Below are positions 1 through 5,282 of a stretch of DNA of 5,282 nt, in pieces. Where the stretch lies: NCBI GenBank assembly GCA_016278435.1, contig JADQBU010000207.1, forward strand, positions 1 to 5,282. Direction: 5' to 3'. The notes beneath the pieces were generated by a model. It made no database searches. It was given only the letters and a program-made list of their open reading frames with translations, and was not told where the DNA came from. Position 1 is the stretch's first letter. Each line of letters starts with the position of its first letter. Source of the stretch: Halanaerobiales bacterium. Lineage in GTDB: Bacteria; Bacillota; Halanaerobiia; Halanaerobiales; JADQBU01. Made by a program: the position numbers and the translations under genes.

Positions 1-127
1 CCTGGGTCAGTTCTCCCAATCCTGTCTGGTCCAGAATAATCCAGACAGCCCGGGGAGGTCCTGCCATTACCTGGGTTACCCCGACAATTAACAGGATAAA
101 ACTAAAGATTACTGCTTTTCTTAGCAT
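1..127 (-). CDS. N-terminus of a secreted protein of unknown function (partial, runs off the window)
   Basis: Only the first 42 codons are present; the frame is open to the window edge. The start ATG (127-125) shares its A with the TAA stop of ireB (a TAATG overlap). There is no clear Shine-Dalgarno site, so translation is probably coupled to ireB. The first residues form a classic signal peptide: MLRK, then a hydrophobic core at about residues 5-17 (AVIFSFILLIVGV), then a V-M-A site at residues 20-22 that suits signal peptidase I. The mature part would begin GPPRAVWIILDQTGLGELTQ. A hydrophobic strand followed by Asp (WIILD, Asp33) resembles the first metal-binding strand of alkaline-phosphatase/phosphodiesterase superfamily proteins, but this is only a weak resemblance in a short fragment. 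It is not RuvX, which usually follows ireB and begins with an LGLDxG-type motif. A secreted or membrane-anchored protein is well supported; the function is unknown. Confidence 0.75.
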   Translation of the reverse strand, partial: MLRKAVIFSFILLIVGVTQVMAGPPRAVWIILDQTGLGELTQ

Positions 128-396
128 TATTTATTACCAAACTTTTTCATATAACTTTTCAATAACTCCTCAATAATTTCATCACGGTCAATTGATCTAA
201 TCATAGTTCTGGCATCTTTGTAACTTGTAATATAAGCAGGGTCTCCAGATAGTAGATAACCAACAATCTGATTTACCGGATTATATCCCTTTTCTTCCAG
301 AGCCAGATATACACGCTGCAGTACATAGCTGGCATCACTAATTTCCTCAATACTCCGGTCAAATTTCATTGTCTTATCATTGCTATTTTCAGGCAT
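127..396 (-). CDS. ireB: IreB family regulatory phosphoprotein (YrzL/UPF0297)
   Basis: This 89-residue protein carries the family signature GYNPVNQIVGYLLSGDPAYI at residues 37-56, followed by an Arg/Asp/Glu-rich helical tail (RDEIIEELLKSYMKKF). Length and signature match the family closely. In Enterococcus faecalis, IreB is a cytoplasmic target of the transmembrane Ser/Thr kinase IreK and affects intrinsic cephalosporin resistance. The kinase modifies N-terminal threonines there. Here Thr9 (KTMKF) aligns with one of them, while the other position appears to be Asn6, with Ser5 beside it. The start is supported by GGTGAT (405-400), which pairs with the 3' part of the anti-Shine-Dalgarno sequence. 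The gene sits 30 bases after alaS, the usual Firmicute arrangement, and is probably co-transcribed with it. Its stop overlaps the start of the next gene. The family assignment is secure; a role in cell-envelope signalling in this organism is inferred. Confidence 0.95.
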   Translation of the reverse strand: MPENSNDKTMKFDRSIEEISDASYVLQRVYLALEEKGYNPVNQIVGYLLSGDPAYITSYKDARTMIRSIDRDEIIEELLKSYMKKFGNK

Positions 397-399
397 TTA

Positions 400-412
400 A
401 TCACCACACCCT
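400..412 (-). promoter_or_regulatory. Ribosome binding site of ireB
   Basis: On the minus strand the sequence before the ireB ATG reads AGGGTGTGGTGAT followed by TAA. The GGTGAT block at 405-400 matches the 3' half of the extended Shine-Dalgarno consensus AAGGAGGTGAT, three bases before the start. This fixes the ATG at 396 as the start. Confidence 0.6.
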
Positions 413-426
413 ATTAAAATAAGTTT

Positions 427-3051
427 TTAAATCAGGTTCTTAACCTCAGCTAGAGCCTCTTTAATCTTATCTGTTCTGGTTCCTCCGGCCTGTGCCAGGT
501 CAGGACGGCCGCCACCTCCACCACCTGTAATCTTGGCTACTTTACCAATCAATTTACCAGCATGATATCCTTCTTTAATAAGATCTTCAGAAACAGAAGC
601 TACAAATATAACTTTATCCTCCAGTCTGGAAGCAAGGACAATAATTCCTGATTCTATTTTATCTCTAATTTCATCTGTGAGATTTCTTAAACCCTCATTA
701 TCTATACCTTCAACTTCTGCCGCAAGTAAGGAAATCCCATTTACATCTTCAAACTGTTCCAGAAGATCTGTAGATTTTGAGCTGGCCAGTCTGTCTGTAA
801 GTGCAGAAATTTCTCTCTCCAGCTTGTTCTGTTTTTCCAGCAGTAGTTCAATTCTCTCCGGTAACTTTTCAGGTGTTGTACTTAGCCGCTGGCTGGCTCT
901 TTTCAGTGTTTTTTCTTCTTCTTTCACATAATCAAGGGCCCACTTTCCGGTCAAAGCCTCAATCCTCCTGGTACCAGCTGCAATACCGCTTTCACTAAGT
1001 ATTTTTAAAAGACCAATATCACCGGTATAGTTAACATGGGTTCCTCCACAAAGTTCAGTACTATAATCACCCATTTTAACAACCCGTACATTTTCACCAT
1101 ATTTCTCTGTAAAAAGTGCAGCTGCACCCATCTCTTTTGCTTCAGCCAGTGTAGTTTCAAATGTCTCAACTGGAAAATTATCTAAAATTATTTCATTAAC
1201 CCTTTTTTCAATTCTATCGAGTTCCTCTTCAGTAACTGCAGAAAAATGGCTAAAATCAAAGCGAAGTCTTTCTGGTGCCACCAGTGAGCCTGATTGGTTT
1301 ACATGTTCTCCCAAAACTTCTCGTAATGCCTGGTGAAGCAAATGGGTTGATGAATGATTACGGGCTGTATCTTTACGGATATCTGAGAAAACCCTGACAC
1401 TAACATTCTGACCTTTATTAAGCTTGCCAGCTGTAATTTCAACATAATGAACAATTAATTCTGCTTTTTTCAGGACATCATTTACTTTTCCAGAAAGATT
1501 ATCCCCCTTAATTTCACCTTTATCACCAATCTGTCCACCACTTTCAGCGTAGAAGGGGGTCATAGATAAAATAACTTCGCCCTCTTCTCCACTATTGAGA
1601 GAATCAACCTCTTTCCCATCCTTAATAATTGCTTCAATTCTGGTTTCAGCTGTAAGTTTACTATATCCGATAAATTCACAGGCCTCTATTTCATCCCTGA
1701 TACTGGAAAATACTTTCTCCACTTCCCGGCTGCCAAAGCCGATATCTTCTCTGGCATTCCGGGCACGCTCTCTCTGTTTTTCCATTTCCCGGGAAAATCC
1801 ATCTCCATCAACTTTAAAGCCATTTTCCGCCAGAACATCTCTGGTTAAATCAAGGGGAAATCCATAGGTATCATATAATTTGAAGGCCTGTTCCCCGGTC
1901 AGTTTATCTTTACCCTTCTCTTTTAAATTATTCATCATTTCATTTAATATACTAAGACCTTGATCCAGTGTCTTGTAGAATCTTTCTTCCTCAGAGCTCA
2001 CTACATTCTTTATATGTTCTTCTTTATCTTTTAATTCCGGATAACCTCCGGACATTACTTCATTTACAACCGGCACAAACCTGTAGAGAAATGGTTCCTC
2101 ATAACCCAGTTTTCCTCCATACCTGACCGCGCGGCGCAGTAAACGTCGGATAACATAGCCACGGCCTTCATTAGATGGTAAGACACCATCATAAATAGCC
2201 ATAGTAATACCGCGTATATGATCAGCAATTACCCTGTAAGCAGTTCTTTTTTCAGAATCCTGTCCATATTCAATACCACTATCCTGCTCAACAAATTCAA
2301 TAATGGATTTTAATAAATCAGTTTCAAAGTTGGAGTCAACTCCCTGTAATATGGAAGCCACCCGTTCCAGTCCCATTCCGGTATCTATGTTCTTATTGGG
2401 TAATGGAAGATATTCACCATCTTCTGTATAGTCAAACTGGGTAAATACCAGGTTCCAGATTTCAAGAAAGCGGTCCCCTTTACCCCCGATGACATCCTCT
2501 GGACCAGTACCGTACTCTTCACCCCGGTCATAATGGATCTCTGAGCATGGTCCACAGGGGCCGGTGCCTATCTGCCAGAAATTATCCTTTTTTCCCATCC
2601 TGACTATACGTTCTTTCTCCAGTCCAATATTCTTATGCCAGATTTCAAATGCTTCATCATCATCTTTATATATAGTTATCCAGAGTCTTTCTTTCTCCAA
2701 ATTCAATACCTCGGTTACGAATTCCCAGGCCCAGGCAATCGCCTCTTCTTTAAAGTAATCTCCAAACGAAAAATTACCCAGCATTTCGAAAAAAGTCTGA
2801 TGGCGTGCGGTATTACCCACATTCTCTATATCGTTGGTCCGGATACATTTCTGGCTGGTTACAATCCGTTTTCTGGGAGGTTCTTTGCGCCCGTCAAAAA
2901 ATGGTTTAAAAGGAGCCATCCCGGCATTAATCCAGAGTAAACTCGGATCATCCTGAGGCACAAGCGGTGCACTGGGAAGTATTAAATGCTCCTTATCTGC
3001 AAAAAAATCAAGATAAGCCTGTCTTATTTCATCACCTGTCATGGCTTTCAT
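427..3051 (-). CDS. alaS: Alanyl-tRNA synthetase (AlaRS)
   Basis: This 874-residue cytoplasmic class II synthetase charges tRNA-Ala with alanine using ATP, and hydrolyses mischarged Ser- or Gly-tRNA-Ala. All parts are present in order. The catalytic domain (about 1-240) holds the motif 2 region (KCIRTNDIENVGNTARHQTF, 68-87), TGPCGPCSEIHYD (163-175) and motif 3 GMGLER (225-230). The tRNA-recognition domain follows (about 241-460), with RRLLRRA at 302-308. The editing domain has the zinc ligands His566 and His570 (HSSTH) and Cys668 and His672 (CGGTH). A coiled stretch (about 710-760) leads to the C-terminal DHHA1 domain with GGGGGGRPDLAQAGG (843-857). The length is that of the normal bacterial enzyme and no key residue is missing. 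The first ATG is preferred over Met4 because a strong Shine-Dalgarno site lies at the right distance. The gene has its own promoter and no T-box leader, and ireB follows as in most Firmicutes. Confidence 0.99.
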   Translation of the reverse strand: MKAMTGDEIRQAYLDFFADKEHLILPSAPLVPQDDPSLLWINAGMAPFKPFFDGRKEPPRKRIVTSQKCIRTNDIENVGNTARHQTFFEMLGNFSFGDYFKEEAIAWAWEFVTEVLNLEKERLWITIYKDDDEAFEIWHKNIGLEKERIVRMGKKDNFWQIGTGPCGPCSEIHYDRGEEYGTGPEDVIGGKGDRFLEIWNLVFTQFDYTEDGEYLPLPNKNIDTGMGLERVASILQGVDSNFETDLLKSIIEFVEQDSGIEYGQDSEKRTAYRVIADHIRGITMAIYDGVLPSNEGRGYVIRRLLRRAVRYGGKLGYEEPFLYRFVPVVNEVMSGGYPELKDKEEHIKNVVSSEEERFYKTLDQGLSILNEMMNNLKEKGKDKLTGEQAFKLYDTYGFPLDLTRDVLAENGFKVDGDGFSREMEKQRERARNAREDIGFGSREVEKVFSSIRDEIEACEFIGYSKLTAETRIEAIIKDGKEVDSLNSGEEGEVILSMTPFYAESGGQIGDKGEIKGDNLSGKVNDVLKKAELIVHYVEITAGKLNKGQNVSVRVFSDIRKDTARNHSSTHLLHQALREVLGEHVNQSGSLVAPERLRFDFSHFSAVTEEELDRIEKRVNEIILDNFPVETFETTLAEAKEMGAAALFTEKYGENVRVVKMGDYSTELCGGTHVNYTGDIGLLKILSESGIAAGTRRIEALTGKWALDYVKEEEKTLKRASQRLSTTPEKLPERIELLLEKQNKLEREISALTDRLASSKSTDLLEQFEDVNGISLLAAEVEGIDNEGLRNLTDEIRDKIESGIIVLASRLEDKVIFVASVSEDLIKEGYHAGKLIGKVAKITGGGGGGRPDLAQAGGTRTDKIKEALAEVKNLI

Positions 3052-3054
3052 TCT

Positions 3055-3066
3055 CTCCTACCTCCT
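3055..3066 (-). promoter_or_regulatory. Tandem Shine-Dalgarno site of alaS
   Basis: The minus strand reads AGGAGGTAGGAGAGA directly before the ATG. The consensus AGGAGG (3066-3061) lies 9 bases from the start, and a second AGGAG (3059-3055) lies 3 bases from it. This favours the ATG at 3051 over the in-frame ATG three codons later. Confidence 0.8.
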
Positions 3067-3081
3067 AAATAACTATCTTCC

Positions 3082-3142
3082 ACTTATTTTTATAGTATTA
3101 TTTCATCTATTATGTACTTCAATTATAATACTAAAAATAAGT
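3082..3142. repeat. Imperfect AT-rich inverted repeat over the alaS promoter and leader
   Basis: The left arm (3082-3100, acttatttttatagtatta) is the reverse complement of the right arm (3126-3142, taatactaaaaataagt) except for two extra bases in the left arm. The spacer is 25 bases. One arm covers the -10 box of the alaS promoter and part of its -35/-10 spacer; the other lies in the alaS leader. There is no GC-rich stem and no T-run, so it is unlikely to be an intrinsic terminator. It could be an operator or a chance product of AT-rich sequence. Confidence 0.45.
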
Positions 3143-3153
3143 AACTTTGTCAA
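3125..3153 (-). promoter_or_regulatory. Sigma-A type promoter of alaS
   Basis: On the minus strand a perfect -35 box TTGACA (3153-3148) is followed after 17 bases by TATTAT (3130-3125), one mismatch from TATAAT. A perfect TATAAT also begins three bases later, but at a 20-base spacing. The -35 box overlaps the TGA stop (3152-3150) of the AI-2E family gene. Transcription would begin near 3118, giving a leader of about 65 bases before alaS. This suggests alaS-ireB and the following gene can be expressed apart from the genes upstream. The boxes are read directly from the sequence; activity is inferred. Confidence 0.7.
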
Positions 3154-4190
3154 CTTTGCTCAAAATCTAATCGGCGCAGAATGAAAACCGCTATAACCTT
3201 GATACTACCTGCTATAGGGACAGCAAACAGCAATCCCCAGACACCCATTAGTTCAGCTCCTGCCAGCAAAGAGAAAATGACCAGCAAGGGGTGAAGACCG
3301 ACGTTTTCGCTCAATATCTTGGGGGCAATGATCATACTCTCTACCTGCTGGATAAGAACAAAGAGTAGAATCACCGCCAGAGCTTTTAAAGGAGAAGAAA
3401 CAAAAGCAAACAAGACAGCAGGAAGTGACCCAATTAATGGTCCAATATAGGGAATCATGTTAGTAATGCCTGTCAAGATTCCAAATATTAAATAAAAATC
3501 TACCTTTAAAAAGTAAAGTCCGATTGTACCCATAACCCCAACAAAAATACTGACCCAGATTTGTCCCCTTAAATATCCGACAAATATCTTATTTATTTCT
3601 TTAATAAGCAAATAAATCCACTTGCGTTCACCGGGTGGAAGTATACGGATAAATTTGCGCCTAATAGTATGGATATCCTTGAGTAGATAATAAGTAACTA
3701 TCGGAGCCAGAAAGAAACTAAATAGATGTGATATTAAAGCTAATAGCAAGTTTGTTATTCTTTGAATAGTACTTATGATGTATAGTTCTACCCTCTGCAA
3801 GAATTCATCCAGTCCCTGTTCAAAGATCCCCGGCATTCTAATATTTTTATAGCCTTGATCAAGGAAAATAAATATTTTCTCCACAGAATTAATATAATCT
3901 GGAATTAACCTGGCCAGACCTTCCAGTTCATTGAGAAAGACAGGAAATAGTATAAAGCCCGCTATCAATAAAAAATTGATGATCCCGATAATAAGTAACA
4001 ATAACGCCCCACGTCTGGAAAAATCCCTCCTACGCATAAAGATAATAAAGGGATTAAATAAATAGGCCAGTATTATTCCCAGTGCAAAGGGCAGAAGTAC
4101 CATCCGTACTAAAAACAAAAAATAAATTATGCCCCCGGCAACCAGAAATACAATGATAAATTTCAAATCTTTTTTAGAAAAGTTGAACAA
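3150..4190 (-). CDS. AI-2E family (UPF0118, YrrI-like) polytopic membrane protein
   Basis: This 346-residue inner-membrane protein has about seven or eight hydrophobic segments: two in the first 51 residues, then about 61-85, 145-170, 205-227, 230-260, 265-285 and 300-335. A soluble amphipathic stretch (about 86-144) follows the third segment, as is typical of the family. The C-terminal half carries the family motifs: GYLRGQ (205-210), NMIPYIGPLIGSLPA (244-258) and the region PKILSENVGLHPLLVIFSLL (290-309), ending in GVWGLLFAVPIAG. Members include TqsA/YdiK of E. coli, and some act as ion antiporters; the substrate cannot be told from sequence. It starts with TTG at 4190, with GAGAGG eight bases upstream and no in-frame ATG before Met30. 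A homologue, YrrI, also sits next to alaS in B. subtilis, so the context is conserved. The -35 box of the alaS promoter overlaps its stop codon. Confidence 0.93.
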   Translation of the reverse strand: MFNFSKKDLKFIIVFLVAGGIIYFLFLVRMVLLPFALGIILAYLFNPFIIFMRRRDFSRRGALLLLIIGIINFLLIAGFILFPVFLNELEGLARLIPDYINSVEKIFIFLDQGYKNIRMPGIFEQGLDEFLQRVELYIISTIQRITNLLLALISHLFSFFLAPIVTYYLLKDIHTIRRKFIRILPPGERKWIYLLIKEINKIFVGYLRGQIWVSIFVGVMGTIGLYFLKVDFYLIFGILTGITNMIPYIGPLIGSLPAVLFAFVSSPLKALAVILLFVLIQQVESMIIAPKILSENVGLHPLLVIFSLLAGAELMGVWGLLFAVPIAGSIKVIAVFILRRLDFEQS

Positions 4191-4198
4191 AATTAATA

Positions 4199-4205
4199 CC
4201 TCTCT
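4199..4205 (-). promoter_or_regulatory. Ribosome binding site deciding the TTG start of the AI-2E family gene
   Basis: The minus strand reads AGAGAGG (4205-4199), then eight bases, then TTG (4190-4188). The next in-frame ATG is 29 codons later, beyond the first membrane segment, so TTG is the likely start. Confidence 0.6.
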
Positions 4206-4254
4206 TTATTTTGCATTTATGGTTATATAATTATTATGGGGACATTATAAAATG

Positions 4255-4893
4255 TTATTCTGTTTTATTTTTTATTAATCCAGAAAGACCTCCTTCATCA
4301 AGACCTACATAAATTTCTGGAACTCTACCTAAAATTGTAACTTCAATAACAGGAACTGTAGACTGAACAGTTGTTACCTTCTGGGCAAAGGGTACTATTA
4401 ATTTTAATTTTACACCTATCTTCAGGTAAATCTTATGGCGGGTCTGATTAATCCCGGCCGATTCAATGCTATCATTAACTTGAGGTGGTTGTGTAAATCC
4501 CACCGGTAAAATACGGGCATTTATTCTGGGACCCACCGCTGCCAGCAGGTCAATCCCCAGAATGCGCATCAGGGGAATGCTGACTTTTACATCCTCAATA
4601 TTCTTTAAACGGGACTGAACATTGAGCGATACCCGGGACGAAAATTGATTTACAGCCTTTGTATTGGGCTGCATTAAAATAATATTTCCATTATTATCTA
4701 ATTTGTAATTTACCAGGTCCGAGTAATCTAAACTTTCTATCTCCTGATCAACAGCCTGATTTATTGCCTTATTGGCAATTCTGATTGCTTCTGATTCTGC
4801 CATGCTGAAAAATACAGGAGTCAGAGAGTTATGTATAAAAACAAACAGAATTATTAACAGCACCAGAAAAATATATATTTTTGGGTGTTTCAA
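4255..4893 (-). CDS. yunB: Sporulation protein YunB
   Basis: This 212-residue protein has a single N-terminal membrane anchor (about residues 6-20, YIFLVLLIILFVFI) followed by a soluble domain, probably outside the cytoplasmic face. Family features are a helix after the anchor (SMAESEAIRIANKAINQAV, 30-48), an L-L-A-x-x-G-P segment (116-122), the signature AGINQTRHKIYL (146-157) and the closing PVIEVTILGRVPEIYV (181-196). In B. subtilis YunB is made in the mother cell under sigma-E and is needed for normal spore formation; its molecular role is unknown. This copy is about 40 residues shorter than the B. subtilis protein, as I recall its length (about 254). The start is TTG (4893-4891), seven bases after AAGGGGGG. 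An ATG nearer that site is out of frame. It lies between tyrS and the AI-2E family gene and may be read from its own promoter. Confidence 0.92.
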   Translation of the reverse strand: MKHPKIYIFLVLLIILFVFIHNSLTPVFFSMAESEAIRIANKAINQAVDQEIESLDYSDLVNYKLDNNGNIILMQPNTKAVNQFSSRVSLNVQSRLKNIEDVKVSIPLMRILGIDLLAAVGPRINARILPVGFTQPPQVNDSIESAGINQTRHKIYLKIGVKLKLIVPFAQKVTTVQSTVPVIEVTILGRVPEIYVGLDEGGLSGLIKNKTE

Positions 4894-4900
4894 ATCTCAT

Positions 4901-4908
4901 CCCCCCTT
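4901..4908 (-). promoter_or_regulatory. Ribosome binding site deciding the TTG start of yunB
   Basis: AAGGGGGG on the minus strand (4908-4901) lies seven bases before TTG (4893-4891). The ATG at 4900-4898 touches this site with no spacer and opens an unrelated 23-codon frame. The TTG frame gives the expected membrane anchor, so TTG is preferred. Confidence 0.6.
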
Positions 4909-4913
4909 CCCAT

Positions 4914-4941
4914 ATTATATGTAATAAGAAGAGGGATGTGC
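4914..4941 (-). promoter_or_regulatory. Possible promoter of yunB (sigma-A-like or sigma-E-like)
   Basis: The minus strand carries TATAAT (4919-4914) preceded, after 17 bases, by TGCACA, which matches TTGACA in four of six places. The same bases can be read as a sigma-E-like pair: GCACATC, 13 bases, then CATATAAT (consensus CATACAAT). Either reading puts the transcript start close to the Shine-Dalgarno site, leaving a leader of only about 15 bases, which lowers confidence. Confidence 0.3.
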
Positions 4942-4948
4942 AGATTCA

Positions 4949-4962
4949 TTTAAATATTTAAA
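4949..4962. repeat. 14-base perfect AT palindrome downstream of tyrS
   Basis: TTTAAATATTTAAA reads the same on both strands and lies 15 bases after the tyrS stop. It has no GC pairs and no following T-run, so it is not a standard terminator. With this base composition it may be chance. Confidence 0.35.
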
Positions 4963-4976
4963 CCCTTTATCAGTTT

Positions 4977-5282
4977 TCAGTTTATCGATACAAGCTTAAT
5001 CCGGGCAAAGCGCCTCTTACCGATCTGAATTACCATATCATCTTCAACTTCAATATCAAGATTAATCTTTTCGTACTTCTCTTCATTGATGCTGACCGCA
5101 CCCTGTTTAATCATGCGGCGGGCCTGACTATTGCTATCAACAAGTCCAGTCCTGGCAATAAGCTTGACAATCCACAACTTACCGTCTTCCAGTTCATCTT
5201 CAGTAATTTCAATAACTGGCATGTCATCTGGTAGATGGCCCTGGGAAAAGACTCTTTCAAACTCCCGGGCGGCATTGTTAGC
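4977..5282 (-). CDS. tyrS: Tyrosyl-tRNA synthetase, C-terminal part (partial, starts beyond the window)
   Basis: The frame is open from the window edge to the TGA at 4979-4977 and gives the last 101 residues of a longer protein. The stretch ANNAAREFERVFSQGHLPDD at the edge is the linker after the catalytic domain in bacterial TyrRS of the TyrZ-like group. It is followed by an S4 RNA-binding domain (about residues 36-95 of the fragment) with the typical SNSQARRMIKQGAVSIN helix-turn-strand and the closing VIQIGKRRFARIKL. The enzyme attaches tyrosine to tRNA-Tyr in the cytoplasm; the S4 domain contacts the tRNA. An internal ATG at 5222 is not a start, because coding continues upstream in frame. 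The catalytic motifs and any T-box leader lie outside the window. An S4-domain protein of another kind is unlikely given the linker. Confidence 0.9.
   Translation of the reverse strand, partial: ANNAAREFERVFSQGHLPDDMPVIEITEDELEDGKLWIVKLIARTGLVDSNSQARRMIKQGAVSINEEKYEKINLDIEVEDDMVIQIGKRRFARIKLVSIN

Noticed and set aside
677..2940. Several open frames of 64-101 codons on the plus strand, opposite alaS
   Set aside because: They lie wholly inside alaS, have low-complexity Ser/Phe-rich translations typical of the antisense of a conserved gene, and no ribosome site or family resemblance was seen.
3143..3158. Two copies of AACTTTG with a 9-base period at the -35 region of alaS
   Set aside because: The repeat is only seven bases, one copy lies in coding sequence, and there is no further copy to suggest an operator array.
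4242..4255. Small hairpin ACATT-loop-AATGT with a TATAAT inside, at the end of yunB
   Set aside because: The stem has only five pairs and no T-run, so it is not a terminator. No -35 box lies at a suitable distance from the TATAAT.
4832..4900. Short frame of 23 codons starting at the ATG before the yunB TTG
   Set aside because: Its start touches the Shine-Dalgarno site with no spacer, and it is out of frame with yunB, whose TTG frame gives the expected membrane anchor.
4977..5222. Reading the S4-domain frame as a separate 81-residue protein starting at 5222
   Set aside because: The same frame stays open to the window edge and encodes the TyrRS linker, so the ATG is internal to tyrS.

Overview
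The window carries a co-directional block of genes, all on the minus strand, so transcription runs from base 5282 towards base 1. It looks like a low-GC, endospore-forming Firmicute of the clostridial type. The signs are a YunB sporulation protein, an IreB-family regulator, purine-rich Shine-Dalgarno sites, TTG start codons and a consensus-like sigma-A promoter. A member of Halanaerobiales would fit, but that is a guess from general impression and not from a marker gene.

In transcription order the layout is: (1) the C-terminal 101 residues of tyrosyl-tRNA synthetase (4977-5282, cut by the window edge); (2) yunB, a membrane-anchored sporulation protein (4255-4893); (3) a polytopic AI-2E family (UPF0118) membrane protein (3150-4190), the counterpart of Bacillus subtilis YrrI, which also lies next to alaS; (4) alaS, a full-length alanyl-tRNA synthetase (427-3051); (5) ireB (127-396), the YrzL/UPF0297 family; (6) the first 42 residues of a secreted protein that starts inside the ireB stop codon (1-127, cut by the window edge).

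The gaps are short: 83, 64, 98 and 30 bases, then a one-base overlap. A good sigma-A-type promoter lies in the gap before alaS, with its -35 box on the stop codon of the AI-2E gene. The alaS-ireB-ORF1 group is therefore probably a transcription unit of its own, perhaps with readthrough from upstream. The gap before alaS is too short for a T-box leader and has no T-box sequence. A weaker promoter candidate lies before yunB. I see no convincing intrinsic terminator.

Most of the window is conserved housekeeping sequence, and I found no clear new system. The least ordinary point is the partial secreted protein coupled to ireB, where Firmicutes usually carry ruvX (yrrK). Other points worth a look are an imperfect inverted repeat over the alaS promoter, and an IreB that keeps one of the two N-terminal threonines known as kinase targets in Enterococcus.
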